Shown here one piece after another: positions 17,768 through 25,939 of a DNA stretch of 50,595 bases (position 1 is the first letter of the stretch; each line of letters begins with the position of its first letter). The stretch spans positions 1-50,595 of the forward strand of contig JAEXCA010000227.1 in the NCBI GenBank assembly GCA_023393755.1, read 5' to 3'. The position numbers were made by a program, and so were the translations under genes. The notes beneath the pieces were generated by a model, which worked only from the letters and a program-made list of their open reading frames with translations, made no database searches and was not told the origin of the DNA. The stretch is from Actinomycetes bacterium. GTDB taxonomy: Bacteria > Actinomycetota > Actinomycetes > Propionibacteriales > Propionibacteriaceae.

Positions 17768-18674
17768 CGATCAGCCCTCTCATTCGGACGTCCTTGTGCT
17801 GCAGGATCGACACCACGGTGAGGATGCCGATGATCATGAAGTACGGGATGGTGTTGAACAGCCCGGAGATCGGACCGGCGGAGAGGTTCAGGTTGATCGC
17901 CAGCGACTGGGCCAGGCCGAAGACGATCGCGTAGATCGAGGTCAGCCCGGGGCGTCCGCGGCCGCAGAAGATCGCGGCGATCGCGATGAAGCCGATCCCG
18001 GCGGTCATCCCGTTGGTGAACAGCGCCATCTTCTCCAGCGCCAGGTTGGCGCCGGCCAGGGCGCAGCAGACCGCGCCGATCAGCACCGCCAGGTACTTGA
18101 TCCGGTTGCCGTTGATGCCCACGCTGAGCGCCGCGTCCTCGTTCTCGCCGACCACCCGGACGTAGACCCCGAACCGGGTGCGGTACATCACGATGCCCAT
18201 CACCGCGATGCCGAGGAAGGCCAGGTAGGTCAGCGGCGGATGGCCGCTGAGCACCGGGCCGAGGAAGGGGATGTCCTTGATCAGCGGCAGGTGGATCTTC
18301 ATCCCGGCGACGTCGACCATGCTGTTGGCGTTCAGGTTCGGCAGGTCCATCGCCTTCAGCACGAAGGCCGCCACCGAGGCCGCCAGCAGGTTGATCGCCA
18401 GGCCGGCGATGATCACATTGCCCCGGCGGGTGACGCCCAGGTAGGAGAACACCAGGCCGAACACCATCGTGGCCAGCACCCCGACCAGGATGCCGAGCCA
18501 GACGTTGCCGGTGAACAGCACCACCAGAACGCTGACGAAGGCGCCGACCAGCATCATGCCCTCGAGGGCGATGTTGAGCACATTGGCGCTGTGGGCGAAG
18601 TTGCCGCCCAGCACGCACCAGATGATCGGCGCGCTGTAGGCGAGCATGTCGTAGAGGATCTTCTGGCCGTTCAT
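17760..18674 (-). CDS. ABC transporter permease, BMP/nucleoside type (second permease)
   Basis: The 304-residue protein has about 8-9 membrane segments and the BPD_transp_2 pattern (HSANVLNIALEGMMLVGAFVSV near the N terminus, GENEDAALSVGINGNRIKYLAVLIGAVCCALAGA, GIGFIAIAAIFCGRGRPG). It matches the NupC/YufQ-like second subunit of nucleoside ABC importers. ATG 18674 overlaps the upstream permease stop (ATGA), so the two permeases are translated together. Confidence 0.9.
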   Translation of the reverse strand: MNGQKILYDMLAYSAPIIWCVLGGNFAHSANVLNIALEGMMLVGAFVSVLVVLFTGNVWLGILVGVLATMVFGLVFSYLGVTRRGNVIIAGLAINLLAASVAAFVLKAMDLPNLNANSMVDVAGMKIHLPLIKDIPFLGPVLSGHPPLTYLAFLGIAVMGIVMYRTRFGVYVRVVGENEDAALSVGINGNRIKYLAVLIGAVCCALAGANLALEKMALFTNGMTAGIGFIAIAAIFCGRGRPGLTSIYAIVFGLAQSLAINLNLSAGPISGLFNTIPYFMIIGILTVVSILQHKDVRMRGLIDG

Positions 18675-19789
18675 GCCGACACCGCCTTCTTCGGCTCGTC
18701 GCTGGCCGCCTTGCCCGGTTTCCGTCCGCCGATCAGCCGGAAGGCGTCCGGGGAGCGACGCAGGTAGCGGATCGACAGCAGCAGGATCATCAGCCCCTGG
18801 ATCACGCTGACGATCTCCTTGGGAACGTTGGAGAAGATGCTGATCGCGTCGGCGCCGGTCTTCAGCGCGGCGTAGAAGATGGCCGCGATCAGGATGCCGA
18901 TCGGGCTGTGGCTGCCGAGCAGCGAGATCAGCATGCCATCCCAGCCCAGGCCGGGGTTGGCGGAGAAGTCGAGGGTGTACTTGAACTTCTCGCTCAGCAT
19001 GAACCCGGCTCCGGCCAGGCCGCTGAGCGCGCCGCTGATCAGCATGATGGTCATCACCTTGCGGCGGACGTTCATGCCGGAGGCCTCGGCGAAGTCGGGG
19101 TTGATCCCCATCGAGGTGATCTCGTAGCCCAGCCGGGAGCGCCGGAACAGCACGTACATCGCCGCGAAGGCCACCAGCGTGACCGGGAAGAACAGGGTCA
19201 GGCTGGTGCCGAACAGCCGGGTGAACATCGCGCTGTCGGCCACAGCCGGGGTGGAGACGTAGCCCGAGGCCGGATCCCGGAAGACGCTCTGCGAGAGCAC
19301 CCGCAGGATCTCGATGATGGCGTAGTTCAGCATCAGCGTCACCACCATCTCGTTGACGTGGAAGTAGGCCCGCAGCACGGCCGGGACGGCGGCGAGCACC
19401 ATGCCGACCAGCACGCCGACCAGCAGGCACAGCGTGACGTGGACGACCGGCGGCAGGCCCTGCAGGCTGAAGCCGAGGATGCCGGCCGCGAAGGCGCCGC
19501 CGAGCAGTTGGCCCTCCACCCCCATGTTGAAGATGTTGGCCTTGAAGGTGACCGCGATGGCCAGGCCGGTGAGGATCAGCGGGCTGGCGAAGTGCAGGGT
19601 CTTCAGCAGGCCGCCGGTATCCAGCAGGGTGCTGCTGATCATGAACTGGTAGGTGGCCAGCGGATCCTCGCCCAGCAGGGCGATGATCATCGCGCCGATC
19701 AGGAAGGCCGCCACCACCGGGATCAGGGCGTTCAGCACGCTGATCCCCAGGTTCTTCAGCTTGGGCAGGCGGGAAAGGAGGGGGCTCAT
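18671..19789 (-). CDS. ABC transporter permease, BMP/nucleoside type (first permease)
   Basis: The 372-residue protein has about 9-10 hydrophobic segments and the family block VTFKANIFNMGVEGQLLGGAFAAGI. The cytoplasmic coupling region is RSRLGYEITSMGINPDFAEASGMNVRRKVMTIMLISGALSGLAGA, like YufP/NupB. It forms the heterodimeric channel with the next gene. Its start overlaps the ATPase stop by 4 nt (19786-19789). The C-terminal tail is lysine-rich and cytoplasmic. Confidence 0.9.
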   Translation of the reverse strand: MSPLLSRLPKLKNLGISVLNALIPVVAAFLIGAMIIALLGEDPLATYQFMISSTLLDTGGLLKTLHFASPLILTGLAIAVTFKANIFNMGVEGQLLGGAFAAGILGFSLQGLPPVVHVTLCLLVGVLVGMVLAAVPAVLRAYFHVNEMVVTLMLNYAIIEILRVLSQSVFRDPASGYVSTPAVADSAMFTRLFGTSLTLFFPVTLVAFAAMYVLFRRSRLGYEITSMGINPDFAEASGMNVRRKVMTIMLISGALSGLAGAGFMLSEKFKYTLDFSANPGLGWDGMLISLLGSHSPIGILIAAIFYAALKTGADAISIFSNVPKEIVSVIQGLMILLLSIRYLRRSPDAFRLIGGRKPGKAASDEPKKAVSA

Positions 19790-21345
19790 CGGTCGGCCTC
19801 CGCTGGCTCCACGACGCCGGCCATCAGCAGGCCGATCTCGGTGGTGGTGGCGTTGGTGACGTCGGTGATCTCGCCGATCACCGCGCCGCGGTACATCACC
19901 GCGATCCGGTCCGACAGGCTCATGATCTCGGAGAGCTCGCTGGAGATCAGCAGCACCGCCGTCCCCTGGTCGCGTAGTTCGAGGATCTGGCGGTGGATGA
20001 ACTCGATCGAGCCGACGTCCACGCCGCGGGTGGGCTGCGCGGCGATCAGCAGGGTGGGAGCGGGATCGAACTCCCGGGCGATGATCACCTTCTGGGCGTT
20101 GCCGCCGGAGAGCTGGCCGACCGCGCCGGCCGGATCGGCCACCCGGACGTCGTAGCCCTCGATCAGCCGATCCCGCTTGGCGTCGATCCGCTGCCGGCGG
20201 AGCAGGCCGTGGCGGCAGACGTCCGGACGTTCGTGGTAGCCGGCGATCACGTTCTCCGAGATCGACAGCTCACGGCACAGCCCGTGCTGGTAGCGGTCCT
20301 CGTGGATGATGCCGACCCCGGCCTCGCGGATCTCCATCGGCCAGGCGTTGGTCAGGTCGCGGTCGCCCAGGCTGACCCGGCCCTCGGTCACCGTCATCAG
20401 GCCGGTGAGCACCTTGAGCAGTTCGCTCTGGCCGTTGCCCTCGACCCCTGCGATGCCCAGCACCTCGCCCTGCCGGACGGTCAGGTCGATGTCCTTCAGC
20501 ACCTGTTTGCCGTGCTCATCGGTGGTGGAGAGGCCGCGCACCGCGTAGACCACCGGGTGCGCCGAGCAGTCGCGGTCGTGACGCTCGAGGCTGAGCACGA
20601 CATCGCGTCCGACCATCAGCTGGGCAAGCTCCCGCTGGTTGGTCTCGGCGGTCGGCAGGTCGGCCACCACCTTGCCGCGTTTGATGATGGTGACGCTGTC
20701 GGAGAGCTGCATCACCTCGCTCAGCTTGTGGGTGATCACGATGATCGTCTTGCCGAGGGATTGCAGCTCCTTCAGCGTGACGATCAGCGCGTCCACCTCC
20801 TGCGGGGTGAGGACGGCGGTGGGCTCGTCCAGGATCAGGATCTCGACGTCCCGGTAGAGCATCTTCATGATCTCGACCCGCTGCTTCAGCCCGACCGACA
20901 GGTCGGCCACCCGGTCGCCGGCGTTGAGCTCCATGCCGAACCTGTCGATCGCGGCCTGGACGTCGGCGAGCTGCCTGGCCCGGTCGATGAACGGCAGCCG
21001 GCCGATCGGGCTGTGCACCCGCTCCTCGACGCCGAGCACGATGTTCTCCGCCACGGTCAGGCTGGGCACCAGCTTGAAGTGCTGGTGCACCATGCCCAGG
21101 CCGATCCGGATGGCGTCCGAGGGCGAGGAGAACCGCTGCTCCTCGCCCCGGATCAGGATCTTCCCGCTGGTCGGAGTGAGCAGGCCGTAGAGCATGTTCA
21201 TCAAGGTGGACTTGCCCGCGCCGTTCTCGCCGACGATGGCCTTGATCTCGCCCTGCTTGACCTGCAGGTCGATGCCGTCGTTGGCGGTGAACTCGCCGAA
21301 CCGCTTGGTCAGTCCGACGGTCTCGACGATCAGCACCCTGCTCAC
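19786..21345 (-). CDS. ABC transporter ATP-binding protein, double-domain (BMP/nucleoside type)
   Basis: The 519-residue protein has two fused nucleotide-binding domains. The N-terminal one is canonical: Walker A GENGAGKST, signature LSVGLKQRVEI, Walker B ILILDEPTAVLTP, switch His in ITHK. The C-terminal one is degenerate (GVEGNGQSEL for Walker A, LSGGNAQK, LLIAAQPTRGVD), as usual in RbsA/YufO-type ATPases. It powers uptake with the two permeases. GTG 21345 lies directly after GGAAGGG; GTG 21336 would give better spacing, so the N terminus is uncertain by three residues. Confidence 0.92.
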   Translation of the reverse strand: MSRVLIVETVGLTKRFGEFTANDGIDLQVKQGEIKAIVGENGAGKSTLMNMLYGLLTPTSGKILIRGEEQRFSSPSDAIRIGLGMVHQHFKLVPSLTVAENIVLGVEERVHSPIGRLPFIDRARQLADVQAAIDRFGMELNAGDRVADLSVGLKQRVEIMKMLYRDVEILILDEPTAVLTPQEVDALIVTLKELQSLGKTIIVITHKLSEVMQLSDSVTIIKRGKVVADLPTAETNQRELAQLMVGRDVVLSLERHDRDCSAHPVVYAVRGLSTTDEHGKQVLKDIDLTVRQGEVLGIAGVEGNGQSELLKVLTGLMTVTEGRVSLGDRDLTNAWPMEIREAGVGIIHEDRYQHGLCRELSISENVIAGYHERPDVCRHGLLRRQRIDAKRDRLIEGYDVRVADPAGAVGQLSGGNAQKVIIAREFDPAPTLLIAAQPTRGVDVGSIEFIHRQILELRDQGTAVLLISSELSEIMSLSDRIAVMYRGAVIGEITDVTNATTTEIGLLMAGVVEPAEADR

Positions 21346-21358
21346 CCCTTCCGCTGCG

Positions 21359-22570
21359 TCAGGGGAGCTTGACGTTGGTCAGCGTCGCGTAGTCGAGGGT
21401 CTCCCCGACCTGGGCGTTGGTGACCTTGATCGTGCCGTCCTTGATCTTCGCCGAGGTGTCCGCCAGGAAGGTCTTGATCTCGGCCCACTTCGCCTTGGCG
21501 GCGTCGTCGGACTTCAGCGCCGCCTCGATCACGCTCAGGTCGGTGACCCCGGTCGCCCCGGAGGAGAGATCGTAGGAGAGTTCCTTGCCGCCCTGCTCGG
21601 CGAGCTTGCCGTCCACCAACTGCTTGCCCAATTCGTGGACCGGCACGTTGGTGTTCTTCAGCACGCTGGTGAGCACGTTGCCCGGCTGGGCGTCGTCCTT
21701 GTCGGCGTCCACCATGATGGCGAGCTTGCCGACCTCCTTGGCCTTGGCGGCGACGCCGTCACCGACCGAGCCGGCGACGCTGAACACCACGTTGGCGCCC
21801 TGGTCGTAGTAGGTGCCGGCGGTCGTGGAGCCCTTGGCGGTGTCGACGAAGCCGGCGTCGAAGGTGGAGTACATGGTGTAGACGGCGTCGGCGCCGATCT
21901 GCTTGGCGGCGTAGTCGATGCCCTCGGCGTAGCCGATCGAGAAGACCTCGATGCCGGCCGACTGGGTGCCACCGATGAAGCCGACCTTGCGGCCGTCGGG
22001 CACCGCGGTGAAGGAGTGGGTTCCGGAGTCGAACAGCGTGCCGGCGTTCTCGATCACCTGGACGGCCAGCGCGCCGGCGAGGAAGGACGCCTCGTTGACG
22101 TTGAACATCACCGAGATCACGTTCTTGTGGATCGGGGCACCGTCCTTCAGGTTCGGGTTGGCGTTGAAGACCACCCAGGTGGTGTCCGGGAACTGCTCGG
22201 CGAGCGGCTTCTCACCACCGACTCCCTCGATCAGCGCGGTGAAGTCGTACTCCAGCGAGAAGATGAGGTTGAAGCCGGCCTGGGCCAGGGTCTTGAGCGT
22301 GCCGGGGTAGTCGGTCGTGGCCTCCACGACCTTGTACTCCACGCCGGTCTCCTCGGCCAACTGCTTGAGCCCGGAGATCGCGGTCTGGTTGTAGCCGTTG
22401 TCATTGGCGCCGGCGGCGGAGGCGACCAGCGCGATCTTGGCGCTGGTCGTGCCCGCCGGTGCGCTCGGGTTCCCGGACGGCGCGGCCGCGGGGGAACAGG
22501 CGCTCAGCAACATCGCGAGCGCGAGGAGCAGTGCTCCGGTCAGACCGGAGATCCTTTTCGATGTGGACAT
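21359..22570 (-). CDS. BMP/PnrA-type substrate-binding lipoprotein
   Basis: The 403-residue lipoprotein has an N-terminal hydrophobic stretch (ISGLTGALLLALAMLLSAC) ending in a lipobox LSAC, then an Ala/Ser/Pro linker and a Bmp domain. Characteristic blocks are KIALVASAAGANDNGYNQTAISGLKQL, NLIFSLEYDFTALI, GFIGGTQSAGIEVFSIGYAEGI and YDQGANVVFSVAGSVGDGVAAKAKEVG. PnrA/BmpA proteins bind nucleosides or related compounds at the membrane face. ATG 22570 is preferred because GGAAGG lies 5 nt upstream, whereas ATG 22585 would overlap it. It is the first structural gene after the GntR regulator. Confidence 0.92.
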   Translation of the reverse strand: MSTSKRISGLTGALLLALAMLLSACSPAAAPSGNPSAPAGTTSAKIALVASAAGANDNGYNQTAISGLKQLAEETGVEYKVVEATTDYPGTLKTLAQAGFNLIFSLEYDFTALIEGVGGEKPLAEQFPDTTWVVFNANPNLKDGAPIHKNVISVMFNVNEASFLAGALAVQVIENAGTLFDSGTHSFTAVPDGRKVGFIGGTQSAGIEVFSIGYAEGIDYAAKQIGADAVYTMYSTFDAGFVDTAKGSTTAGTYYDQGANVVFSVAGSVGDGVAAKAKEVGKLAIMVDADKDDAQPGNVLTSVLKNTNVPVHELGKQLVDGKLAEQGGKELSYDLSSGATGVTDLSVIEAALKSDDAAKAKWAEIKTFLADTSAKIKDGTIKVTNAQVGETLDYATLTNVKLP

Positions 22571-22614
22571 CTGTCCCTTCCTCATGGTTCGGTAGGGTCG
22601 CCACAGGCGAGCGA

Positions 22615-23415
22615 CTACCTGACTTGGTTGATGTAAAACTTGTGGACGTCCGTGCGGTACCAGCAGGTGAACGCCTCGATCACCCGCTGGGTGAGTTCGC
22701 CGGCCGGGGTGGGCACGTCACCGTAGGCCTCGCACTTGAACAGGATCAGCGGAGCGCCGTCGGCCACCTCGAGCTCGGCCGCCGCGTCGCCAGCGGCCAG
22801 GCAGGCCTCGACCGTCCGGCGGGCATTCCTGATCCGGACGCCGTAGCGGTTCTCGATCACGTTGTAGAGCGACTCGACCGAGAAGTCGTGCTCGTCCAGC
22901 CCCGGCATCGCGTCGAGCGCCAGATAACTGATCGTGTAGTTGATCGGGTGTCCGTCCGCGTAGTAGACCCGTTCGAGCAGGAAGACCCGGCTGCCCTCCT
23001 CGACCTGGAGGCGGGCCGCGGTGCGTGGGTCGGCAGGGACCACCTCAGCACGGATGACGCGGCGGGTCGCCGTCATCCCCATGCTCTCGATCTCCTGGGT
23101 GCAACTCGCCAGCGAGAACAGGTCGTGGGAGACCTCGTCGTTGCGGACGTAGGTTCCCTTGCCCTGGATCCGGTACAGGAAGCCGTCACTGACCAGGTCA
23201 TCGATCGCCTTGCGCACCGTGATCCGGCTGACCCGGTACATCTCGGCCAGTTCGGCCTCGCTGGGGATCCGCTCGTTCATGCCGTACTCCCGGCTGCGGA
23301 TCCGGCCCAGGACCGCGCGCTTCACGGTGGAGTACTTCAGCACCTTGTCCGCCACCGACATCACCGTCCGCTCAAGCTCCTTGCGAGGCCGTTCTCGCTG
23401 CGGTCCTGTTGACAT
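22615..23415 (-). CDS. GntR/HutC-family transcriptional regulator
   Basis: The 266-residue regulator has an N-terminal winged helix (IPSEAELAEMYRVSRITVRKAIDDLVSDGFLYRIQGKGTYV, residues about 50-90) and a C-terminal UTRA ligand domain (RVFLLERVYYADGHPINYTISYL, VIENRYGVRIRNARRTVEA, LILFKCEAYGDVPTPAGELTQRVIEAF). It heads the catabolic cluster, 44 nt before the BMP gene, and most likely represses it until the substrate or an intermediate binds. ATG 23415 lies inside a palindrome and lacks a good ribosome-binding site; ATG 23361 (18 residues shorter) is a serious alternative. Confidence 0.9.
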   Translation of the reverse strand: MSTGPQRERPRKELERTVMSVADKVLKYSTVKRAVLGRIRSREYGMNERIPSEAELAEMYRVSRITVRKAIDDLVSDGFLYRIQGKGTYVRNDEVSHDLFSLASCTQEIESMGMTATRRVIRAEVVPADPRTAARLQVEEGSRVFLLERVYYADGHPINYTISYLALDAMPGLDEHDFSVESLYNVIENRYGVRIRNARRTVEACLAAGDAAAELEVADGAPLILFKCEAYGDVPTPAGELTQRVIEAFTCWYRTDVHKFYINQVR

Positions 23416-23422
23416 GTTGTCA
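23410..23422. promoter_or_regulatory. candidate GntR operator TGACA-N3-TGTCA
   Basis: TGACATGTTGTCA is a perfect palindrome placed about +7 to +19 from the predicted transcription start of the gntR promoter. It is the expected position for autorepression of the whole cluster. Confidence 0.6.
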
Positions 23423-23435
23423 TGACCACTACTTA

Positions 23436-23464
23436 AAAATACTTAGCAGCGAGGAGGGTGTCAA
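23436..23464 (-). promoter_or_regulatory. sigma70-type promoter of the gntR-ABC cluster
   Basis: On the minus strand TTGACA (23459-23464) and TATTTT (23436-23441) are separated by 17 bp in a locally AT-rich patch. It is the best consensus promoter I see in the window. Confidence 0.75.
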
Positions 23465-23565
23465 GCAGCTCCGCAACCGCGGAGAGCGCACGTCAGGGCG
23501 GTGCTGTGGCCGAGCGCTGCCTGCCCTCACCGGCCCCTCGGACGGCAGCGCAGGCGGGCCGATAG

Positions 23566-23610
23566 CCCTTCGACAAGCTCAGGGACCGTTGGCTGAGCCC
23601 GTCGAAGCCC
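23566..23610. repeat. complete palindromic repeat (two inverse units)
   Basis: CCCTTCGACAAGCTCAGGGA, a CCGTT spacer and GGCTGAGCCCGTCGAAGCCC make a full head-to-head copy. Half units elsewhere in the window (4065-4156, 8385, 13440, 13488) are variants. No gene lies in 23465-23859. Confidence 0.7.
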
Positions 23611-23710
23611 GGGCATGCGCATTGACCGGTCCCCCGGGGGCGTTGCGCCCCTCCGGCATCCCGGCCGGTTCAGGGCGCGCGCAGCTGTCAACAACGCACG
23701 CCCTCCTACT

Positions 23711-23768
23711 TCTGCCAAATAGCCGACCTGCGCGACAGATACGTCGCTGACAGCGGCTATTTGGCAGA
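23711..23768. repeat. 15-bp perfect inverted repeat with nested hairpin
   Basis: TCTGCCAAATAGCCG (23711-23725) is matched perfectly in inverse at 23754-23768. The 28-nt loop itself holds GCGAC/GTCGC (23732-23736, 23743-23747). It lies between the OYE gene end and the gntR promoter. Confidence 0.7.
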
Positions 23769-23859
23769 TGGTCGGAGAAGAGCCCGGAACAGGGCTGGGC
23801 TCCCGGCTGTTCGGCGCCCACTGCCACGTTGGGACGGAAGCAGGCGGCGGTGCCGGGGC

Positions 23860-24960
23860 TCAGCCGCGCTCGGGCTGTGCCACGATCTCGGGCCAGCAGC
23901 CGCGCAGGTACGCGTTCGGGTAGCGGGCCTGGGTCGGGTCACCGAGTTCGGCCGCCGCGCGCTGCGGCCAGGCGGGCTCGCGCAGGGCGACCCGCCCGAG
24001 CATCACGGCATCGGCCCGGCCCTCGTCGAGGATGGCCTGGGCCTGGGCGGGTTCGGTGATCCGGCCGACCGCGCTGACCGGGACGCCGGACTGCCGCACC
24101 GCCGCCGCCAGCGGGACCTGGTAGCCGGGGTCGGTCGGGATCTTCGCCAGGACGTTGCCGGCGCTGGAGACGTCGACCAGGTCGACGCCACGCTCGCCGA
24201 GCAGCCGGGCCAACTTGGTCGACTCCTCGATCGTCCAGCCGCCGTCCAGCCACTCGGTCGCCGAGAGCCGGACGAACAGCGGCTTGCCGGACGGCCAGAC
24301 CGCGCGGACCGCGTCCACCACATCGAGCAGCAGCCGGGTGCGTCCGGCGAAGTCGCCGCCGTACTCGTCGGTGCGCTGGTTGCTGAACGGGGAGAGGAAC
24401 TCGAACAGCAGGTAGCCGTGGGCGGCGTGCAGGTCGATCACGTCGAAGCCGGCCTGGTCGGCCCGGCGGGCGGCGTCGGCGAAGGCCTGCACGACGCCGG
24501 CGAGTTCGTCCCGGGTCAGCTCCCGCGGTTCGGCCAGCCCGGGGAAGGCGATCGGCGACGGCCCCACCGTCGCCCAGCCGCCGTCGTCGGCCGGGACGGA
24601 GCCGCGCGGGCCGGGATGGTCGCGGTAGACCGAGGCCTTGCGTCCGGCGTGGGCGAGTTGGATGCCGACCGCCGCGCCCTGGGCATGGCAGAAGTCGACG
24701 ATCCGGGCCCAGGCGTCCCGCTGGTCGTCGTTCCACAGCCCGGTGTCCTCCGGCGAGATCCGTCCCTCCGGCACCACCGCGGTGGCCTCGGCGATGATCA
24801 GCCCGAACCCGCCGGTCGCCCGCGCGCCGAGGTGCACCAGGTGCCAGTCGGTGGGCACGCCGTCGCGCGCCTCGCACATGTACTGGCACATCGGGGAGAG
24901 GAACATCCGGTTGGGAATGGTGAGGTCGCGCAACACGAGCGGGCTGAACAGGGAGGTCAT
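23860..24960 (-). CDS. NADH:flavin oxidoreductase, Old Yellow Enzyme (YqjM-like)
   Basis: The 366-residue FMN-dependent ene-reductase is of the thermophilic-like/YqjM class. It carries SPMCQYM with the regulatory Cys of that class near the N terminus, QLAHAGRKAS, the substrate-binding DLHAAHGYLLFEFLSP, SNQRTDEYGGDFAGR and the phosphate-binding ADAVMLGRVALREP. It reduces activated C=C bonds with NAD(P)H in the cytosol, and the physiological substrate is unknown. TACTGT ends 6 nt before ATG 24960, suggesting leaderless expression, although a GAAGG also lies there. It appears to be a single gene. Confidence 0.93.
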   Translation of the reverse strand: MTSLFSPLVLRDLTIPNRMFLSPMCQYMCEARDGVPTDWHLVHLGARATGGFGLIIAEATAVVPEGRISPEDTGLWNDDQRDAWARIVDFCHAQGAAVGIQLAHAGRKASVYRDHPGPRGSVPADDGGWATVGPSPIAFPGLAEPRELTRDELAGVVQAFADAARRADQAGFDVIDLHAAHGYLLFEFLSPFSNQRTDEYGGDFAGRTRLLLDVVDAVRAVWPSGKPLFVRLSATEWLDGGWTIEESTKLARLLGERGVDLVDVSSAGNVLAKIPTDPGYQVPLAAAVRQSGVPVSAVGRITEPAQAQAILDEGRADAVMLGRVALREPAWPQRAAAELGDPTQARYPNAYLRGCWPEIVAQPERG

Positions 24961-25063
24961 ACCTTCACAGTATTCGCCGATCGCCCGGGCCGCCCGCCCT
25001 GCTCAGCGAACTCGCCCCCGCCCTCCCCGGACCGGCCGATTGAGGTCGGCCCCGAGACGGGGA

Positions 25064-25762
25064 TCAGTACGACCCGGCGGCTTCCTCACCGGCGACGATG
25101 GACGTCCCCGCGCTGGTGCCGAGCAGCACCGCCCCCGCGCGCAACAGGGAGGCTGCCTGCTCGTAGGACTTGATCGACCCCGACGCCTTCACCTGGACGC
25201 CGTCGTGCACCTTGCCGGCGAGGTAGGCGATCGAGGCCGGGTTGGCCACCTCGACGGCTCCGGAGCTGGCGTTCTTCAGGTAGGCGGCGCCGGCCTCCAT
25301 CGCCAGCTCGACCGCGGCGTCCCGCTCGTCCGGGGTGAGCAGCGGCAGTTCGAGCATCACCTTCACCGGGACGCCGGCCGCGACCACGCCGGCGATGTCG
25401 TCGCGATAGCGGTCGTACAGACCGCTCTTCAGCCAGCCCACCTGGACGCCGATGTCGATCTGCTGGGCGCCGAGCGCCACCAGGCTCTCCGCCTCGGCCG
25501 CCTTGCCGCGCGAGGTCGTGACGCCACAGGACGGGAAGTCCAGCGCGGAGGCGACCAGCACGCCCGTCCCGCGCAGCACCTGCACCACCTCGGGCACCCA
25601 GGAACCGGGCACCATGGCCGCGTTGAACCCGTACCGCACCGCCTCCTCGGCGTGCGCGACGATCCGGTCGTAGGTGAGGCCGGTCTCGATCAGGGTGTGC
25701 TGAATGTAGGGCGCGATCGCCTGCGGAGTCAGCTCGTCGAGAATCGTGGGGTCGAGTGCCAT
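25064..25762 (-). CDS. deoC: deoxyribose-phosphate aldolase
   Basis: The 232-residue class I aldolase cleaves 2-deoxyribose 5-phosphate to glyceraldehyde 3-phosphate and acetaldehyde. Both key lysines are visible, the Schiff-base Lys in AAYLKNASSG and the second Lys in VKASGSIK, as is the Asp of QQIDIGVQVG. Other blocks are IQHTLIETGLTY (usually DHTLL) and SALDFPSCGVTTSRGKAAEAE. ATG 25762 is chosen because AGGAA lies about 6 nt upstream; the longer frame adds a non-homologous arginine-rich stretch. It is followed 103 nt later by the OYE gene and preceded by ribokinase, a nucleoside/pentose salvage context. Confidence 0.92.
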   Translation of the reverse strand: MALDPTILDELTPQAIAPYIQHTLIETGLTYDRIVAHAEEAVRYGFNAAMVPGSWVPEVVQVLRGTGVLVASALDFPSCGVTTSRGKAAEAESLVALGAQQIDIGVQVGWLKSGLYDRYRDDIAGVVAAGVPVKVMLELPLLTPDERDAAVELAMEAGAAYLKNASSGAVEVANPASIAYLAGKVHDGVQVKASGSIKSYEQAASLLRAGAVLLGTSAGTSIVAGEEAAGSY

Positions 25763-25860
25763 GGAGTTCCTTTCCTCACCCGGCAGAGTAGCCCACTGCG
25801 GCAGCCGGCGATCTGCCGACCCGTCAATCCGCCCCCTCCCCATCGAGGCCCTCCGCTAAC

Positions 25861-25893
25861 GCCGAGGGCCTCCACCCGGACACCGGCCCTCGG
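25861..25893. terminator. hairpin between ribokinase and deoC
   Basis: GCCGAGGGCC (25861-25870) and GGCCCTCGGC (25884-25893) form a 10-bp perfect GC-rich stem. It lies after the ribokinase stop in the direction of transcription. There is no T-run, so it may be only a partial terminator or a processing site. Confidence 0.5.
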
Positions 25894-25939
25894 CGCCAAA
25901 GGAGGCCCTCGACGACGCGGGACGGGTGGGGGCCGGGGT

